From a virus, in the IMG/VR virus record IMGVR_UViG_3300044733_001520, positions 1 through 40,551 of that record: 40,551 bases of DNA, one strand, 5' to 3'. The notes beneath the pieces were generated by a model. It had not been told where the DNA came from and did no database searches. It was given only the letters and a program-made list of their open reading frames with translations. Numbering within the stretch: the first letter of the stretch is position 1; each line of letters opens with the position of its first letter. The position numbers and the translations under genes were made by a program. Positions 8,019 to 19,700 of this stretch are shown in pieces.

Positions 8019-8930
8019 ATGTCGCTATTTGGATCATTGGCTGCAATAGGTACAGCTATTTCTTCTGGTATCGGAGCAGCAGTGGGTGGGGCAGCTACAG
8101 CGGCGGGCATTTCAGGTACTGCAGGTACTGCAGCGACACTAGGGGCGGCTACATCAGGGGGTCTTGCTGCTACGGGGGCAGCGGCGGGTACGGGTGCGGC
8201 AGGGGCTATAGGTAGTGCGGCAGGAGCGATTGGTACGGGGGCTTTAACAGGTTCAGCGGGCGGTGCTGCTATTAGTGCAGCTACAGGTGGAGACCCCGCT
8301 CGCGGTGCGGGTCTTGGTGCTCTTACTGGTGGTGCTATGGGAGGTATTGGAGCGGCATTTGCCCCCGCCGCAGCGCCAGCAGCGACCACAGCAGGAGAAG
8401 CAATTCTTAACCCCACAGCACAAGCTGCAGCCCCCGGTGTGCAAACTGTTGGCGATATAGCTACCGAAACGGCTATGAACCAAGTAGGCAACGCCGTGAC
8501 TCCCGGTGCAGCAAATATAGCATCTACGGCTCCTGTGGCTACTAATGGGGGCAACGCTCTAGGGGGTATTGGTTCTCTTCTTAGCAATGACACCGTTAAA
8601 GGTGTCGGCATGGACCTCGCCAAAGAAGGAATCGGAACGGGAATGGATAATATGCAGCAAAATGCCCAAAACACCGCAAACAGTAGAATGGCACAATCTT
8701 ACGCGCAGGCAAGCGCTCAGCAACAAAAAGAAAAGGATGACGCATTCAAAACGCAGCTAGCTAGAACCCAAGGGGGTATTAGTGGAGGCCGGGGTATGGG
8801 TATGAACAAAGGTGGCGAGGTAGCCCTACAAGAAGGGCAGTTCATTATTCCAGCCGATGTTGTCAGTGCGCTTGGTGACGGGTCCACTAAAGCCGGTGCT
8901 AATTTCTTGGATGAGTTCTTTGGTGTATGA
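8019..8930 (+). CDS. Gly/Ala-rich internal virion protein candidate
   Basis: The first 200 of 303 residues are dominated by Gly, Ala and Thr in GxxxG/AxxxA-spaced runs, which favour packed transmembrane or internal helices. A Gln/Asn-rich helix follows (about 205-245, NMQQNAQNTANSRMAQSYAQA). The last 45 residues read MNKGGEVALQEGQFIIPADV and then VSALGDGSTKAGANFLDEFFGV, a C-terminal motif I associate with marine-phage virion proteins and a partial match to the 410-residue protein two genes upstream. Candidate roles are pore formation or DNA ejection. The stop overlaps the next ATG (ATGA). Confidence 0.5.
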   Translation: MSLFGSLAAIGTAISSGIGAAVGGAATAAGISGTAGTAATLGAATSGGLAATGAAAGTGAAGAIGSAAGAIGTGALTGSAGGAAISAATGGDPARGAGLGALTGGAMGGIGAAFAPAAAPAATTAGEAILNPTAQAAAPGVQTVGDIATETAMNQVGNAVTPGAANIASTAPVATNGGNALGGIGSLLSNDTVKGVGMDLAKEGIGTGMDNMQQNAQNTANSRMAQSYAQASAQQQKEKDDAFKTQLARTQGGISGGRGMGMNKGGEVALQEGQFIIPADVVSALGDGSTKAGANFLDEFFGV

Positions 8931-9340
8931 CGCTCCGTGTTGAAGTGGTTCCCTCAGAGTTTTTGAACATCACTTGGCCGAAAGTTGAAAAGTACATTGC
9001 AGCGGCTGTTGAGTATTCTAATGGCATGCTCTCTGTAGAAGAGGTCAAGGTCAGAGTTTTGGATGGAGTATGGACACTCATCGTAGTCATTGACAATTCT
9101 GATACAATACAGGGAGCCGCTGCGGTTTCTTTTTTCAATAGAACAGACAATCGCGTTGCTTATGTCACTAGCATAGGCGGCAGACTGATTTCAAACAAAA
9201 AGGCTTTTTCGCAACTGCGCGATCTCCTCAAAAAGTACGGGGCCACTTGTATAGAGGGCACCACTAGAGATTCGACACTGCGCTTATGGGAAAGGATTGG
9301 TGCCCGTAAACAGTCCAACTACATACAAATAACCCTGTAA
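8927..9340 (+). CDS. GNAT-fold-like protein (possible internal virion protein)
   Basis: Start and previous stop overlap as ATGA. The 137 residues follow an acetyltransferase-like order: an N-terminal helix, β-strands (VWTLIVVID, IQGAAAVSFFN), an 'AYVTSIGG' strand, a helix (KKAFSQLRDLLKKYG), a strand (ATCIEGTT) and 'STLRLWERIGARKQSNYIQITL', which matches the GNAT C-terminal 'fyek.GF' pattern. The acetyl-CoA loop (Q/RxxGxG/A) is not clear. T7 gp13, an internal virion assembly protein, has a comparable short GNAT-like sequence and position, so an assembly role rather than catalysis is plausible. That comparison is from memory. Confidence 0.45.
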   Translation: MTLRVEVVPSEFLNITWPKVEKYIAAAVEYSNGMLSVEEVKVRVLDGVWTLIVVIDNSDTIQGAAAVSFFNRTDNRVAYVTSIGGRLISNKKAFSQLRDLLKKYGATCIEGTTRDSTLRLWERIGARKQSNYIQITL

Positions 9341-9357
9341 ATTTAGAGGATACGAAC

Positions 9358-11847
9358 ATGGCATCTCCTCCCGGCCAAAAGCCTGTCACATTCTCAGAGA
9401 GCACTGTAAGAGACCCCATAGCAGAACAGAAATGGGCATACCTAACAGCGCATGACTACTCTCCGTTAAACATTCTGACAGCCGACGCTTCTCGAAAAGC
9501 GCAGATTCTAGCGGGTATGGCAAAAAATGACCCGAAAGCGCAGAAAGCGTTCTTTGGGCGCAAACCTACCGCTGCAGATTGGGCTAACTTGAAGGGAGGC
9601 ACGGGGCAACCTATTCCTCAGCCTACACAAAAAGCCGCACAAGGCGGGCTGATGGCTCTGCGGGGGTACTCTTCGGGTGGTTCTCCAAAAGCAACAAATG
9701 CGCCCAAAAAGGACGCACCCAAAAAGGACGCACCCAAAAAGAATGCCCCTGAAAAACAAAAACCCCCTGCTAAACCCAAGCTAGCCCCGCCGCCTAAAAA
9801 TGAAACCGCGCAGCAGCGTAGCGAACGCTTGATGGCCTTTGAAACTGCAGGCGGAAAGCTAAACAAGCAGCAGAAAGGCTACGTGGCTAACTTTGCGGAG
9901 TACGCCGATAAAGGCTATCCCATAAACCCGAAGACGGGTATGCCCACTCCGCCTAAACTTCCTTCAAATGCTACCAAAGCCCAGAGAGAGGCGGCAATGG
10001 AGAAGTTTACTGCGGATACTAATCTCAACGTAAACGATAAAGGTAAGCTGGCTCCCAACACGGGCGGTCCTAACCCGAACATCTCCTTAGCCGATAGTCT
10101 TACACAGACCCCTGTAGGGTTTGACCCGCAGTCCTTGAAATCGACTATGGCTAAGGACGGGAAAACAGTAATCCCGCCCAGCTTTATGACTGACCCCTAT
10201 GCGGGCATAACAAACCCTTTCTATCGTCAAGCGATAGACTACCAAAAAAATATGAAGATGCCCGGTGAGTATGGGCAAGCCTCTGATATGTATCGAACGG
10301 CTGGGGCCGGATTAGAAAGTCTGGCTGGGTACAAACCACAAGATGTTTCTTACCAAAATGCTTCGGCTGAAAGAGCCAGTGCAGAAAAAGCCGCCGCCGC
10401 ACAGATGGGCAGTATTGCTAATGTCAGTGCGGAACGCGCAGCGGCAGAAAGAGCTCAAGCCTCTCAAATGGCCGCTATTGCTGATGTTAATGCACAGCAA
10501 GTAGACCTCGGGCAGTATAACGTAAACGCCTCGCAAATGCAGCGCCCAGAGGATGTAACCGCTAAAGAACTGCAGCGGTATCAGATGGACAGCGCAAACC
10601 CCGTCACCACCCAAGCACTCGAAGCCTATCAAATGGCAGGGCCGGGGTCTTGGACCGATGAGGGTGTGTCTAGCAAATACATGAGCCCCTACATGCAGGG
10701 AGTCATTGACATCTCAAAGCGCGAAGCGGAGAGAGACTATACCAAGCAGATGAATGCACTGAATGCCAAGGCTGTATCGGCTGGAGCGTTTGGTGGGTCT
10801 AGGCAGGCTTTGGAGCGCTCTGAAGCACAGCGTAATTACAACGAGCAGTTGCAAGACATTCAAACGCGAGGTCTGCAGCAAGCTTACGAATCAGGTCGTT
10901 CTCAGTACACTGGGGAATTAAGCATGTCGCAGCAGGCGGCTCTGCAGAATCTGCAGTCTAAACTCTCCACACAGTCGCAGTCTTCGCAGCAAGAGTTGCA
11001 AGCGATGCTCTCTAACCAGAACATCGACTACCAGACCAAAGTGCAGAACCTACAGGCTATGCTGGGTGTACAGTCTCAAGAAGCACAGCAGATGCTCAAT
11101 GCGTCACTGGCTAATCAACAGGCTGAAATGGTAACTAGCCAAACCAATGCACAACTGGCACAGCAGGCAGCACTGGCTAACCAAGGCGTAAACTCTCAAG
11201 GTGCTCTGGCTAATCAAGCAGCAGCGCTTCAAGCGGCTCTAGCTAATCAACAAACACAGTTTGGCACAGGGCAGTTCAATGCTGGGGCGCAGAATCAAGC
11301 CTCTCTTGCTAATGCTCAGTTGGGAACACAGGCCAATCTAGCCAACCAACGGGCGGCACTTGAAGCGGCTCTGGCTAATCAGCAGACTCAGTTCGGTGTG
11401 GGCTCTTTGAATGCAAATCTGGCGAATCAAACCAACCTGCAGAATGCTTCGCTGGGAACACAGGCGGCTCTTCAAAATGCTCAGTTGGGTACAAACGTCA
11501 ACCTTGCCAACTCTCAATATGGCCTCAGTGCTGCTTTGGCTAACCAACAAGCAGGGCTTCAAGGAAACCAACAGAACATCGCAGCCTATGGTGCTATGGG
11601 TAACATGGCTACTGGGCTCGGGTCTATCGGCACTAACATTGCTAACTTCAATCAGCAGCAGTTTGGCAATCTCGGGGCTATGGGTAATACGTGGCAGAGC
11701 GGTATGACTACAGCAGAAAACCAGCGAATGATAAACGAGTACAATTCTATCAACCCCGCGACTCCTCTGGGGCCTGTCTGGAGTGCCATAGGCGCTGCTC
11801 CTAGTGGGGGTGGTGGTAGTAGCTCCACTATAAATCGTACACCATAG
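9358..11847 (+). CDS. Ala/Gln-rich internal virion (ejection or tape-like) protein
   Basis: This 829-residue protein has a lysine/proline linker with a 15-nt tandem repeat (about residues 115-140). A conserved-looking central segment begins YMSPYMQGVIDISKREAERD and includes NAKAVSAGAFGGSRQALERSE (about 440-495). From about 520 to 750 there is a long Gln/Ala-rich helical region with repeated ALANQQ(T)QFG and ANLANQ units, predicted coiled coil. QGGLMALRGYSSGG near residue 96-109 matches a motif in the next gene. The position before two larger putative ejection proteins and the helical composition suggest a T7 gp14/15-like role. No catalytic motif is seen. Confidence 0.55.
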   Translation: MASPPGQKPVTFSESTVRDPIAEQKWAYLTAHDYSPLNILTADASRKAQILAGMAKNDPKAQKAFFGRKPTAADWANLKGGTGQPIPQPTQKAAQGGLMALRGYSSGGSPKATNAPKKDAPKKDAPKKNAPEKQKPPAKPKLAPPPKNETAQQRSERLMAFETAGGKLNKQQKGYVANFAEYADKGYPINPKTGMPTPPKLPSNATKAQREAAMEKFTADTNLNVNDKGKLAPNTGGPNPNISLADSLTQTPVGFDPQSLKSTMAKDGKTVIPPSFMTDPYAGITNPFYRQAIDYQKNMKMPGEYGQASDMYRTAGAGLESLAGYKPQDVSYQNASAERASAEKAAAAQMGSIANVSAERAAAERAQASQMAAIADVNAQQVDLGQYNVNASQMQRPEDVTAKELQRYQMDSANPVTTQALEAYQMAGPGSWTDEGVSSKYMSPYMQGVIDISKREAERDYTKQMNALNAKAVSAGAFGGSRQALERSEAQRNYNEQLQDIQTRGLQQAYESGRSQYTGELSMSQQAALQNLQSKLSTQSQSSQQELQAMLSNQNIDYQTKVQNLQAMLGVQSQEAQQMLNASLANQQAEMVTSQTNAQLAQQAALANQGVNSQGALANQAAALQAALANQQTQFGTGQFNAGAQNQASLANAQLGTQANLANQRAALEAALANQQTQFGVGSLNANLANQTNLQNASLGTQAALQNAQLGTNVNLANSQYGLSAALANQQAGLQGNQQNIAAYGAMGNMATGLGSIGTNIANFNQQQFGNLGAMGNTWQSGMTTAENQRMINEYNSINPATPLGPVWSAIGAAPSGGGGSSSTINRTP
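9700..9744 (+). repeat. 15-nt tandem repeat, three copies, coding (APKKD/N)3
   Basis: The unit gcacccaaaaaggac occurs at 9700-9714 (one mismatch), 9715-9729 (exact) and 9730-9744 (last codon changed to aat). It encodes APKKD, APKKD, APKKN in a flexible basic linker of the 829-residue virion protein. The near identity indicates recent duplication. Confidence 0.85.
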
Positions 11848-11856
11848 GAATCATCA

Positions 11857-13752
11857 ATGAATATGAACTCTAATATCACTGGTCAGGATTCCAGCAAACC
11901 GGCTGAGTTTGTTAATAGTACGTATGAAGCCTTGAAGTACAATCCACAGGCCGCGCAGCAGACTCTACAGAAAGGAGCTAATGCTGGACTTGCGGGACTT
12001 GGGGCTATGGCGGCTGTTCGATATCAACAGCAAGCACAAGATGTACAAAAGGTTGAACAGGCGCAACAAGCTGGACAACAACCGCAGCCTACGGTATTAC
12101 AACAGCTTCAAATGATCGCTGCACAACAAGGTGGGATCATGGGCCAGTTACCTAGCAATATCGCTATGGCGCAGCAGCCAGAGCAAGGGCCTCAAGTGGG
12201 TGGCGGACTCGGAGCTCTTCCCGTTGACCCTCGTACTCTGCCGCAAGAGATGGCGGGTGGTGGGCTCGTTGCTCTAGCCGAAGGTGGGTTCCTTGACTAC
12301 GGTTATGATGGCGGTGAAGGCTACGCCGAGGGCGGCGAGGTAAGAGGGTTCTTTGGTGGTGGTGATACGGGTTTGTACGATCCCACAGAAAAACCTTTTG
12401 ATTATGCTAAGAATGCTGTCACCCGCGCCTCTGACCTCATCATTCCGGGTTATGAGGATTATCGTCGTAAAAGGGAAGCAGAGTATGATGAAGATGTAGG
12501 TGACGAATACTACGATACCACTGAGGCTTCGCCAGAAGAGAAGGAAATACGTCGCCTGATGGGACTACCTGAAGCCTATGCCGAAGCTATGAAGGCTGGC
12601 GAACCCATGCCTGAGACAAAAACGCTGAAGCATGAAGCAGGTGGTCGTAACGGTGAAGTCCCTGCGGGTCAAGAGTCTATCAGAAACCCCAAACCGCAAG
12701 TAACAAAAGAAGCTACTAAAGTAGATAAGCAGTTCAAGAGTGGGCAGAGAGACGACAACCATCTTGTTTCCGATGCCCAAACGCCTGCGGCTTCGGGATT
12801 AGAGCCTATTCCTGCTGAAGAAGAGCGCCGTGCTCTCATGGACCGAGCTAGACAGGAAACACAAGAAGAATTTGCCCTTAAAGAAAGAGCAGATAAAAAC
12901 ATGGCTCGCGCTGAAACTATAGCTCAATCTGGAGGGCTTCCCGCTATTCAAGGACAAAGAGCAGCAGCGTCTGATACTGGAAGCAGCTTTGAGGAAAATG
13001 CTAGACGAATGAACGAGCTCTATGGTGCTACACCTCAGATGTCACCTGAAGAACGTGCATGGCGAAAAGAGCAGATCGAATCTTCTAGGGCGGATAAATG
13101 GCTGCAGACTCTGACGGCTATGGCGGGTGGTACTTTTGCTAGTGGAGAAACTACTTGGCCTGCGGCGATAGGGAAAGGCGCTCTGTTTGGGTTGTCTACT
13201 TATCGTCAAGGTGCTCAAGCAGAAGCCGAAGCTGAACTGGGTCTAATCCAAGCCGACGCTGCCTATAAAGCCGCCGAAGCCGCCCAACGCAAAGAAGCCA
13301 CTAAAGATGTATCAAGCATCCTGCAGAACATGGCTAAACTGGGTAATGCATCGGATATTGCTAGCTTGAAAGAAAGAGCCGCTGCTGGTCGTGAAGAATA
13401 CAAAGCAGAGAACAAGGCTAGCGAGAAAGAGCTAGACAGAATAGCTGCTCAAATACGTGCTGAGACTGTAGCAGGAAGTCGAGGCGATGCGACTAAGGCT
13501 CAGTTAATCAATGCTAGAACTGAAACTAGGAAACTGGCTAGAGAAGAGCTAATAGGAAAGCACGGCAATGAGGCTTTGATCCCTCCCGGTGCAATAGAAA
13601 TACTTGCAGAGAAATACTTCAACGACGCCTTACAAGCTGCCGGTATCCCCCCTTCAAGTCTAGGTGGCGGTCAAGGGCTTGGTGGAGGTATGGGCATGGG
13701 GAACAGGCCAATTGTGCGAAGAGATCGTATAATACCCGCTGCTCAACAATAA
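11857..13752 (+). CDS. Internal virion / ejection protein candidate (631 aa)
   Basis: The Q-rich N-terminal third (about 20-110) has helices with KVEQAQQAGQQPQP-type sequence. A glycine cluster MAGGGLVALAEGGFLDYGYD, GYAEGGEVRGFFGGG follows at about 135-170, sharing the GG(L/E)xAL motif with neighbouring virion proteins. The remainder is acidic/basic helical sequence rich in Glu, Ala and Lys (about 320-580), predicted largely coiled coil. It ends in a glycine-rich tail (GGGQGLGGGMGMGNRP). No enzymatic motif is seen. It lies between the 829- and 2221-residue proteins, the place held by ejection proteins in T7-like phages, so that role is inferred from context. Confidence 0.5.
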   Translation: MNMNSNITGQDSSKPAEFVNSTYEALKYNPQAAQQTLQKGANAGLAGLGAMAAVRYQQQAQDVQKVEQAQQAGQQPQPTVLQQLQMIAAQQGGIMGQLPSNIAMAQQPEQGPQVGGGLGALPVDPRTLPQEMAGGGLVALAEGGFLDYGYDGGEGYAEGGEVRGFFGGGDTGLYDPTEKPFDYAKNAVTRASDLIIPGYEDYRRKREAEYDEDVGDEYYDTTEASPEEKEIRRLMGLPEAYAEAMKAGEPMPETKTLKHEAGGRNGEVPAGQESIRNPKPQVTKEATKVDKQFKSGQRDDNHLVSDAQTPAASGLEPIPAEEERRALMDRARQETQEEFALKERADKNMARAETIAQSGGLPAIQGQRAAASDTGSSFEENARRMNELYGATPQMSPEERAWRKEQIESSRADKWLQTLTAMAGGTFASGETTWPAAIGKGALFGLSTYRQGAQAEAEAELGLIQADAAYKAAEAAQRKEATKDVSSILQNMAKLGNASDIASLKERAAAGREEYKAENKASEKELDRIAAQIRAETVAGSRGDATKAQLINARTETRKLAREELIGKHGNEALIPPGAIEILAEKYFNDALQAAGIPPSSLGGGQGLGGGMGMGNRPIVRRDRIIPAAQQ

Positions 13753-13767
13753 CCCGCGAAGGCACTC

Positions 13768-16700
13768 ATGGCTAGAGACACAGGCTTAGGCGCTCTTTTT
13801 ACTCCTTCTTATAGAACGGGCGATCCTGAAATGGACGCTCTCTTCGGCCTGATACGAGAGCAGCAAGAGCCACCTGAACTCAAACGACCAGAAACCCGCT
13901 CCGCTCCTAGAGGTGCTAGGGAACAAGAAGAAGTCAGGAAAGAGCAAGGTGCCCGAGGGCGTGTAAAGACGGCGGTTAATAAAGACCTGTCTCCAGAAGC
14001 TAGAGCGCTTCTTGACACTATTGCAGGGGATGAATCTCCGGACTACCGCACTGTTTATGGCGGTAGAAAAGTCAATGATTTATCACGGCATCCCGGTATT
14101 GCTGTGCCGATTCATAGCGGGCCTAATGCGGGTAAAACCTCTTCCGCCGCTGGGCGATATCAATTTCTAGGTTCTACGTGGAACGATCAAGCTAAAAAGC
14201 TAGGGCTGCATGACTTCTCACCTGAGAGTCAAGACTTAGCTGCGTGGAATTTGGCTGTTGAGTCTTATGGCCCAAACCTAGAAGCGGATTTGCGCTCTGG
14301 TGATCCTAGGAAGATCGCTGAAATAGGGCATGCGCTCAGAAGAGTGTGGACTTCTTTGCCCGGAGGCATAGAGCAGGGAGCGCAGGCGTCAAAGTTTGCT
14401 AGCAGATACCTAAGTAATTTAGGGGCAGAAAGCGAAGCCCCGCAGCAGGCTTCTCCTCAACTAGCTTCAACTCAAGAATCTCCATACTACCCTGTTAGGC
14501 TCACTGATGGGCAGATATTTGACGTAGAGAAGGGCATGGGTTTGGATGAAGTAGATGCCATGTTACAGAAGAATGGTATCAATGCCCGCCCACTACGCCC
14601 CTATACGGCTCCTGATGGTCGTCAGTTTGATGTCGAATACGATATGACTGATGATGAAATCATGGGTATGCTGCAGAAAGCACCTCAACAGCCGGGGCAA
14701 GAGGAAGAATCGAACTATCTAGGTGCGATGAAGTACAACGCACAGCAGGCGCTTTCAGGCATAGCTCAGGGTGCGGGTACGGAGTTGGGTGAGCTAGGCA
14801 AAGCCGCTCAGGGTGCAGGGTTCCTTGGAGATTATGCTAAGCCCGTCAGTGAGTTTCTTACAGAAAAAGGAGCGCAGAGCCGCACCTATGGCGAGCAGTT
14901 AGGTAAAGATATCGAAGGCACCTACGAGCGCCCTAAGAACCTCAATGCTGTTGAGGAATACTTCTCCTATCCATTGGTTGAGACGGTTGGCGGTATCTTT
15001 CCTTATGTCGCTGCAGGCGGGCTATCTATGGTCCCCGGTGTCGGCGGTGTTCTTGGCCCTGCGGCTGTGGCTGGTGCTGTCCATGCAGGGGCTATGGGTG
15101 AGGGAGAACAACTGGCAAAGGCAGAAGGTAAAGAGTTTGTCCCTAGTGAGTATAGATTCCCCTATGCTGCGGCAGTCGACGCCGCCAATTTGGTTGGGTT
15201 GAATGTTCTTAACAAGGCACTCAAGGTTTTCGGCAAAGAAGCTATTCTGGGTTCCCGCGAAGCTATCCAAGCTGCTGTAGAGAAAGGCGGTATAGAGGAA
15301 GCCAAGAAAGTAGTAGGCTCTCGTCTTAAAAATGTAGCGGGAGAGTTCCTAAAAGGCGAAGCAGCATTGGTTAGTGGAGAGGTTATAGAAGATGCTATCA
15401 ACCGTGAGTATCTAGGCAAACCCCTGCTGAGTGAAGAAGCGTGGCAGCAATATTTTGAGACTTCCAAACAGGTCGGTCCTCTGGGTCTGTTCACTGGGCC
15501 TATGGCTGGGCTGGGTACTCACTACAACAAAGCCACTGAAGTAGCACGGTTAGAAGAGCAGCAAGCCGTACAAGAAGCCCTTGCTCAACAAGAAGCGGAG
15601 CGTCAGAAGATTGGAGAGTTGCGTGATGTCGGCGTGTCTCCAGCACAATTAGAGAAATTCAAAGTTAAGAATGAGTTAGAAGGACTCAGTGATGAAGATG
15701 CCCTTGCTGCTTACAAAGCCGATCAAGAAGCTATTGCCCAACGTAAAGCGGCTAAGATAGAAGAGCTTCCAGAAGAACTCAGGGACGTGCCTTACAAGGA
15801 AGCTAAGGTATACCAACAAATGCAGGAAGCTCAAGCAGCAGAGGTGCCTAGTGAAGAAGTATCTGGAGTACCCGAAGAGCCTACTGCTCCTGTTGAGCCT
15901 GTTAGTAGTGTTGCCCCTCCTGCCGTTGAAGTGGGTGCCCCGGAAGTACCAAAAGCCCCAGAAGTACAAGCTGAAGCCCCAGAAGTAAAAGCGCCAGAGG
16001 CAGAGGTCCCTTATTACGATACGCTAGGACTCAAGAACCCCAAGAGCAACCTGCCGTATAAAGCCCTCAAGCAATTCGATATCAACAACCCAGACCATGC
16101 TGCGTCTATCAATACCATTCTGGACGAAATAGAAAAGAAAGGTATGCCGCGAGATCAAGCGGCGGTCAACGCAGTCCGTGCCAAAACTGAAGAGGTAAAA
16201 CTCAATGCCCAGCCAATCCCCCAAGCAGGCCCGTTTGTTCGCAGCGGCAGCACACAATCCGAAATTCGCCAAGAAGGTGGGGATCAAACAGTCAGTAGCC
16301 AAGGAGTGGAACCAAGCCGACAAGGGATCGAAGTTCCTGAAGTCCCCGAAGCCAAAGCGCCGGAAATAAAAGAAGCAAAACTGTTCACAGCCGGAAGAGA
16401 TGAAGGCTACGTTGTATATGATGAAGAAGCTCTACAACGCGCAAGTCTAGATAAAGGAGACAAACCTGTGCCATCTGGCGGTGGAATGGCTCCTGAATAT
16501 GAGTCAATGTTTGGTAAGCATTTTTATGAAGAGGCTAAAAGGTACTTCGCTCCGGGTGGCGGCTATGAGAAAGGGGAAAAGTATCGTGTTGTTACACCTA
16601 AAGGGGCTTATTTATTTACGGATGTAGATCAGGCTAAGAACTTTGCTGCTACTAGCGGTATGAAGAAGGGTGCGACTAGAGAGCTAAAGCCTTTTGAGGC

Positions 16701-19700
16701 GACCGTGCCTAAAATAGACAAATACGAAAGCCCCTATATAGGTAGCAAGAAGCTCGACCTCAATAAGTTCACTGATGTTAAGACAGGTGCCGACCTCCTC
16801 AATAGATACCTTGAGCATGGCACGGATGAAGGTCTGAAGTCCCTTGCCTCTTTGTTCTTACAGTCTCCGCATGCGGCTTCAGTCGGGGTTAATTTCCATA
16901 AGGCTGGAGATGTACTGCCCGCGCATATTTTGAATGCTATATCCAAGTCACATGGGATATCTGTAACGGGTCCTGAAGGCTCTGCAGTACACTTTAGATC
17001 GGATGCCCCCAACTCCTTTACAGAAGATACGTTAGTTCACGAACTGCTTCACTCTCTTACGACAGGCGCTATTCATCGTAGCCCGCACCTTAAAAATAGC
17101 CTAGATAGCCTGTCGAAAAACATCGCAATGGAGTTAAGCCACACTGCGGATATGTTGGGTTATCATAAAAAGGACAACGCTAGGATTAAAGAGCTTGCTG
17201 ATTTTTGGCAAAAACACGTTAAGTACAAACCGGGTGAAATGCTTGCCTACGGGCTAACGTCTCCGGCTTTTAAGGAAGTTTTGCAGGGCTTCACTGCTGA
17301 CGGTAAGCGACTGAATTTAGTAGAACAGGAGACTTTGCGTAGTCACTATGACTACACTACCCGAAGACCTTCTGCGCCTAAACCGTTGACTCTATGGGAT
17401 AAGTTTGTTGATCTGATGCGTAAGCTGTTCCGTATACCGGAGAAGAACAAGGCAGCATTTGAACAGGCGGTAGCTAAGTATCATGAAGATGTAGAAGCTC
17501 GTAGACAAGAGATTGAAAGGCTTGTCACACCAAAATCTCTGGCGGCTCAACTAGATGAACACCTCAATGAACTGCTGAAAGTCACTAGAGAAAAAGGTCT
17601 GGGCCTTCCGACTAAAGGTGAAGACATATCCCAAGCTAAAAAAGCTGAAGCCCCCACACCCAAGCCATCCAAAGAAGAGTTAGCCGAAGCGGAGAAGCGT
17701 CTGAAAGACTCCGGTATGGTCGGTGCTGTTAAAGACAGAACGCTGGGCACCAAGATGCGAGATGTTGTGAATGACCTCTTCACAGAGGGGCGCAATAACT
17801 CTTTTGTATCTGAATATGTAGACGTGCGAGAGCCTATCTCCAAGGCTGTGCAGGACTTGCCGGATAACGTAGGTGAGAAGCTTAGGAGTGACTATATCTA
17901 CAGCGCCTATGAGCAACGGGGCAATGTCATCCAAGAGTCCTACCGTAAAGGCTTTGTCGCTATGGGTAGGGATGGCACGATTGAGGTTGTTAAGGACAAC
18001 CAGCTTGCTTTGGCTGAAATCTTTAAGCGTGTCGGTGCCAAGAACCAAGAGCTTTTCAGTAATGTGTTGGTAGCGCTTCGCGTCAGGACTATTAGGGCTC
18101 AGGATGCTGAGATCAGAGCGCAGGCCAACAAACTGCTTAATATGGCTGAGGAGATGCAGGACTATGCCAGTACCCTGAAGGATGCGGCTAAGCGTAAGAA
18201 GTTCAACGCGGCGGCTAGAAACCTCACAAAGATAGCGGAGAAAAACCTAGAAAGAATTAACTGGGAAAAAGGCCGCACCAAGTTTACAGCGCAGGAAGTT
18301 AGAGATGCTGAGACTGTTATAGCAGGGCACCCAGAGCTTGCTCGTGAAGCCGAAAACGTCTATGCACTGCTGCGTAAGTCTGTTGATCTGTGGGAGAACG
18401 ACGGGCTCGTAGATGCTGATAAAGCGAAGGAGTGGAAGGAATACCCCAACTACTTCCCGCTCTATGAGACAGCCGATTACGAGAAGCAGATGGCAGACCC
18501 TTCCAAGCATATTGATAGCTATGCTGCCATGATGGGTAAGAGCCCTAAGAACCTTCCTACTGTACACGCTCAAGAATGGCATGCACATCAGGTCTTTACA
18601 GAGAACAATCTACTGCGGCACATCTCCTTCTTTGCTTCTGCGGCGGCTGAGCATTCAGCACGTAAGAACACGGCCTATAACCTTGAGATGGTAGGTAAGG
18701 CTGAGCGCATCAAGAAAGGCACTGAGAAGAAGGGTGAGCTTGTCGTTAAATTCAGAGAGAATGGTAAGGACGTATTCTATAGAGTAGACGATGCTCCTGC
18801 GTACTATGCCATGCAGTCGGCCATGCCGTTGATGAGCCCTCTCCTGAAACGTATGCGTAGTGTCGGCAACTTCGCTCGTGTTGTGATGCTTATGAACCCA
18901 TTATTCTGGTTCCGTCAGGCATTCCGTGAGCCTATTCAAGCGAGTCTTGTAGGTCGTGCAGGGGTCATCACTACGTTTGATACGCTACGTGCTGTTAGTG
19001 AGATAGCCGCTGGTAAGTCAAAAGGCTACGAGCGTCTGCGAGCCAAAGGTACCATTGGTCCGGTGGATATCATTCCTGACCCTGCTGAGTTTATTAAAGT
19101 AGCCCAGAACGGCAAGAGCATGGTATCTAAGGGTCTGACGGGTATAAAGCATATCCACGAAGCAATGGATGCTGCGACTCGTGTGGTGGTGTACGAAAAG
19201 GCTAAGGCTGACGCGCTCAGTAAGGGCTTCGATGAAGAGACGGCTGACGCTATCGGTGTGATGAAAGCACGAGAGATCATCAACTTCGCCAAACAAGGAC
19301 GTAGCAAGATCATTCGAGCCGTCCGTGCGACTACTCCATTTTTCGGCGCAGCACTGAACAGTTTAGACGTTATGGCTCGTGCAGCATCACCTCGTAAGAT
19401 AGGGCATCTGAGTAAAGCTGAGGCTATGGAGGCTAGGAGAAATTTTTACTCTACAGCATTCATGCTGGCTACGTTCTCTACGGCCTACGCTGCGGCTATG
19501 TCAGAGGATGAGGACTATCTGAAAGAACCTGATCGTATAGGTAATTGGTTGATTCCTATCGGGGGTGGTAATTTTATAAAAATCCCTATCCCGTTTGAAG
19601 CAGGGTGGTTTACCAAAGAATTGCCAGAACTTACGATGCTGCTCAACATGGGGGCTATCAATACACGCGAAGCGCTCACTGAGGCTAGAAAAGGGTTTGC

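Noticed and set aside
7994-8674. Long minus-strand frame of 226 codons opposite the Gly/Ala-rich virion gene
   Set aside because: It is Pro/Ala/Val-only sequence, the expected antisense shadow of a Gly/Ala-rich gene, and it lies on the wrong strand for this operon.
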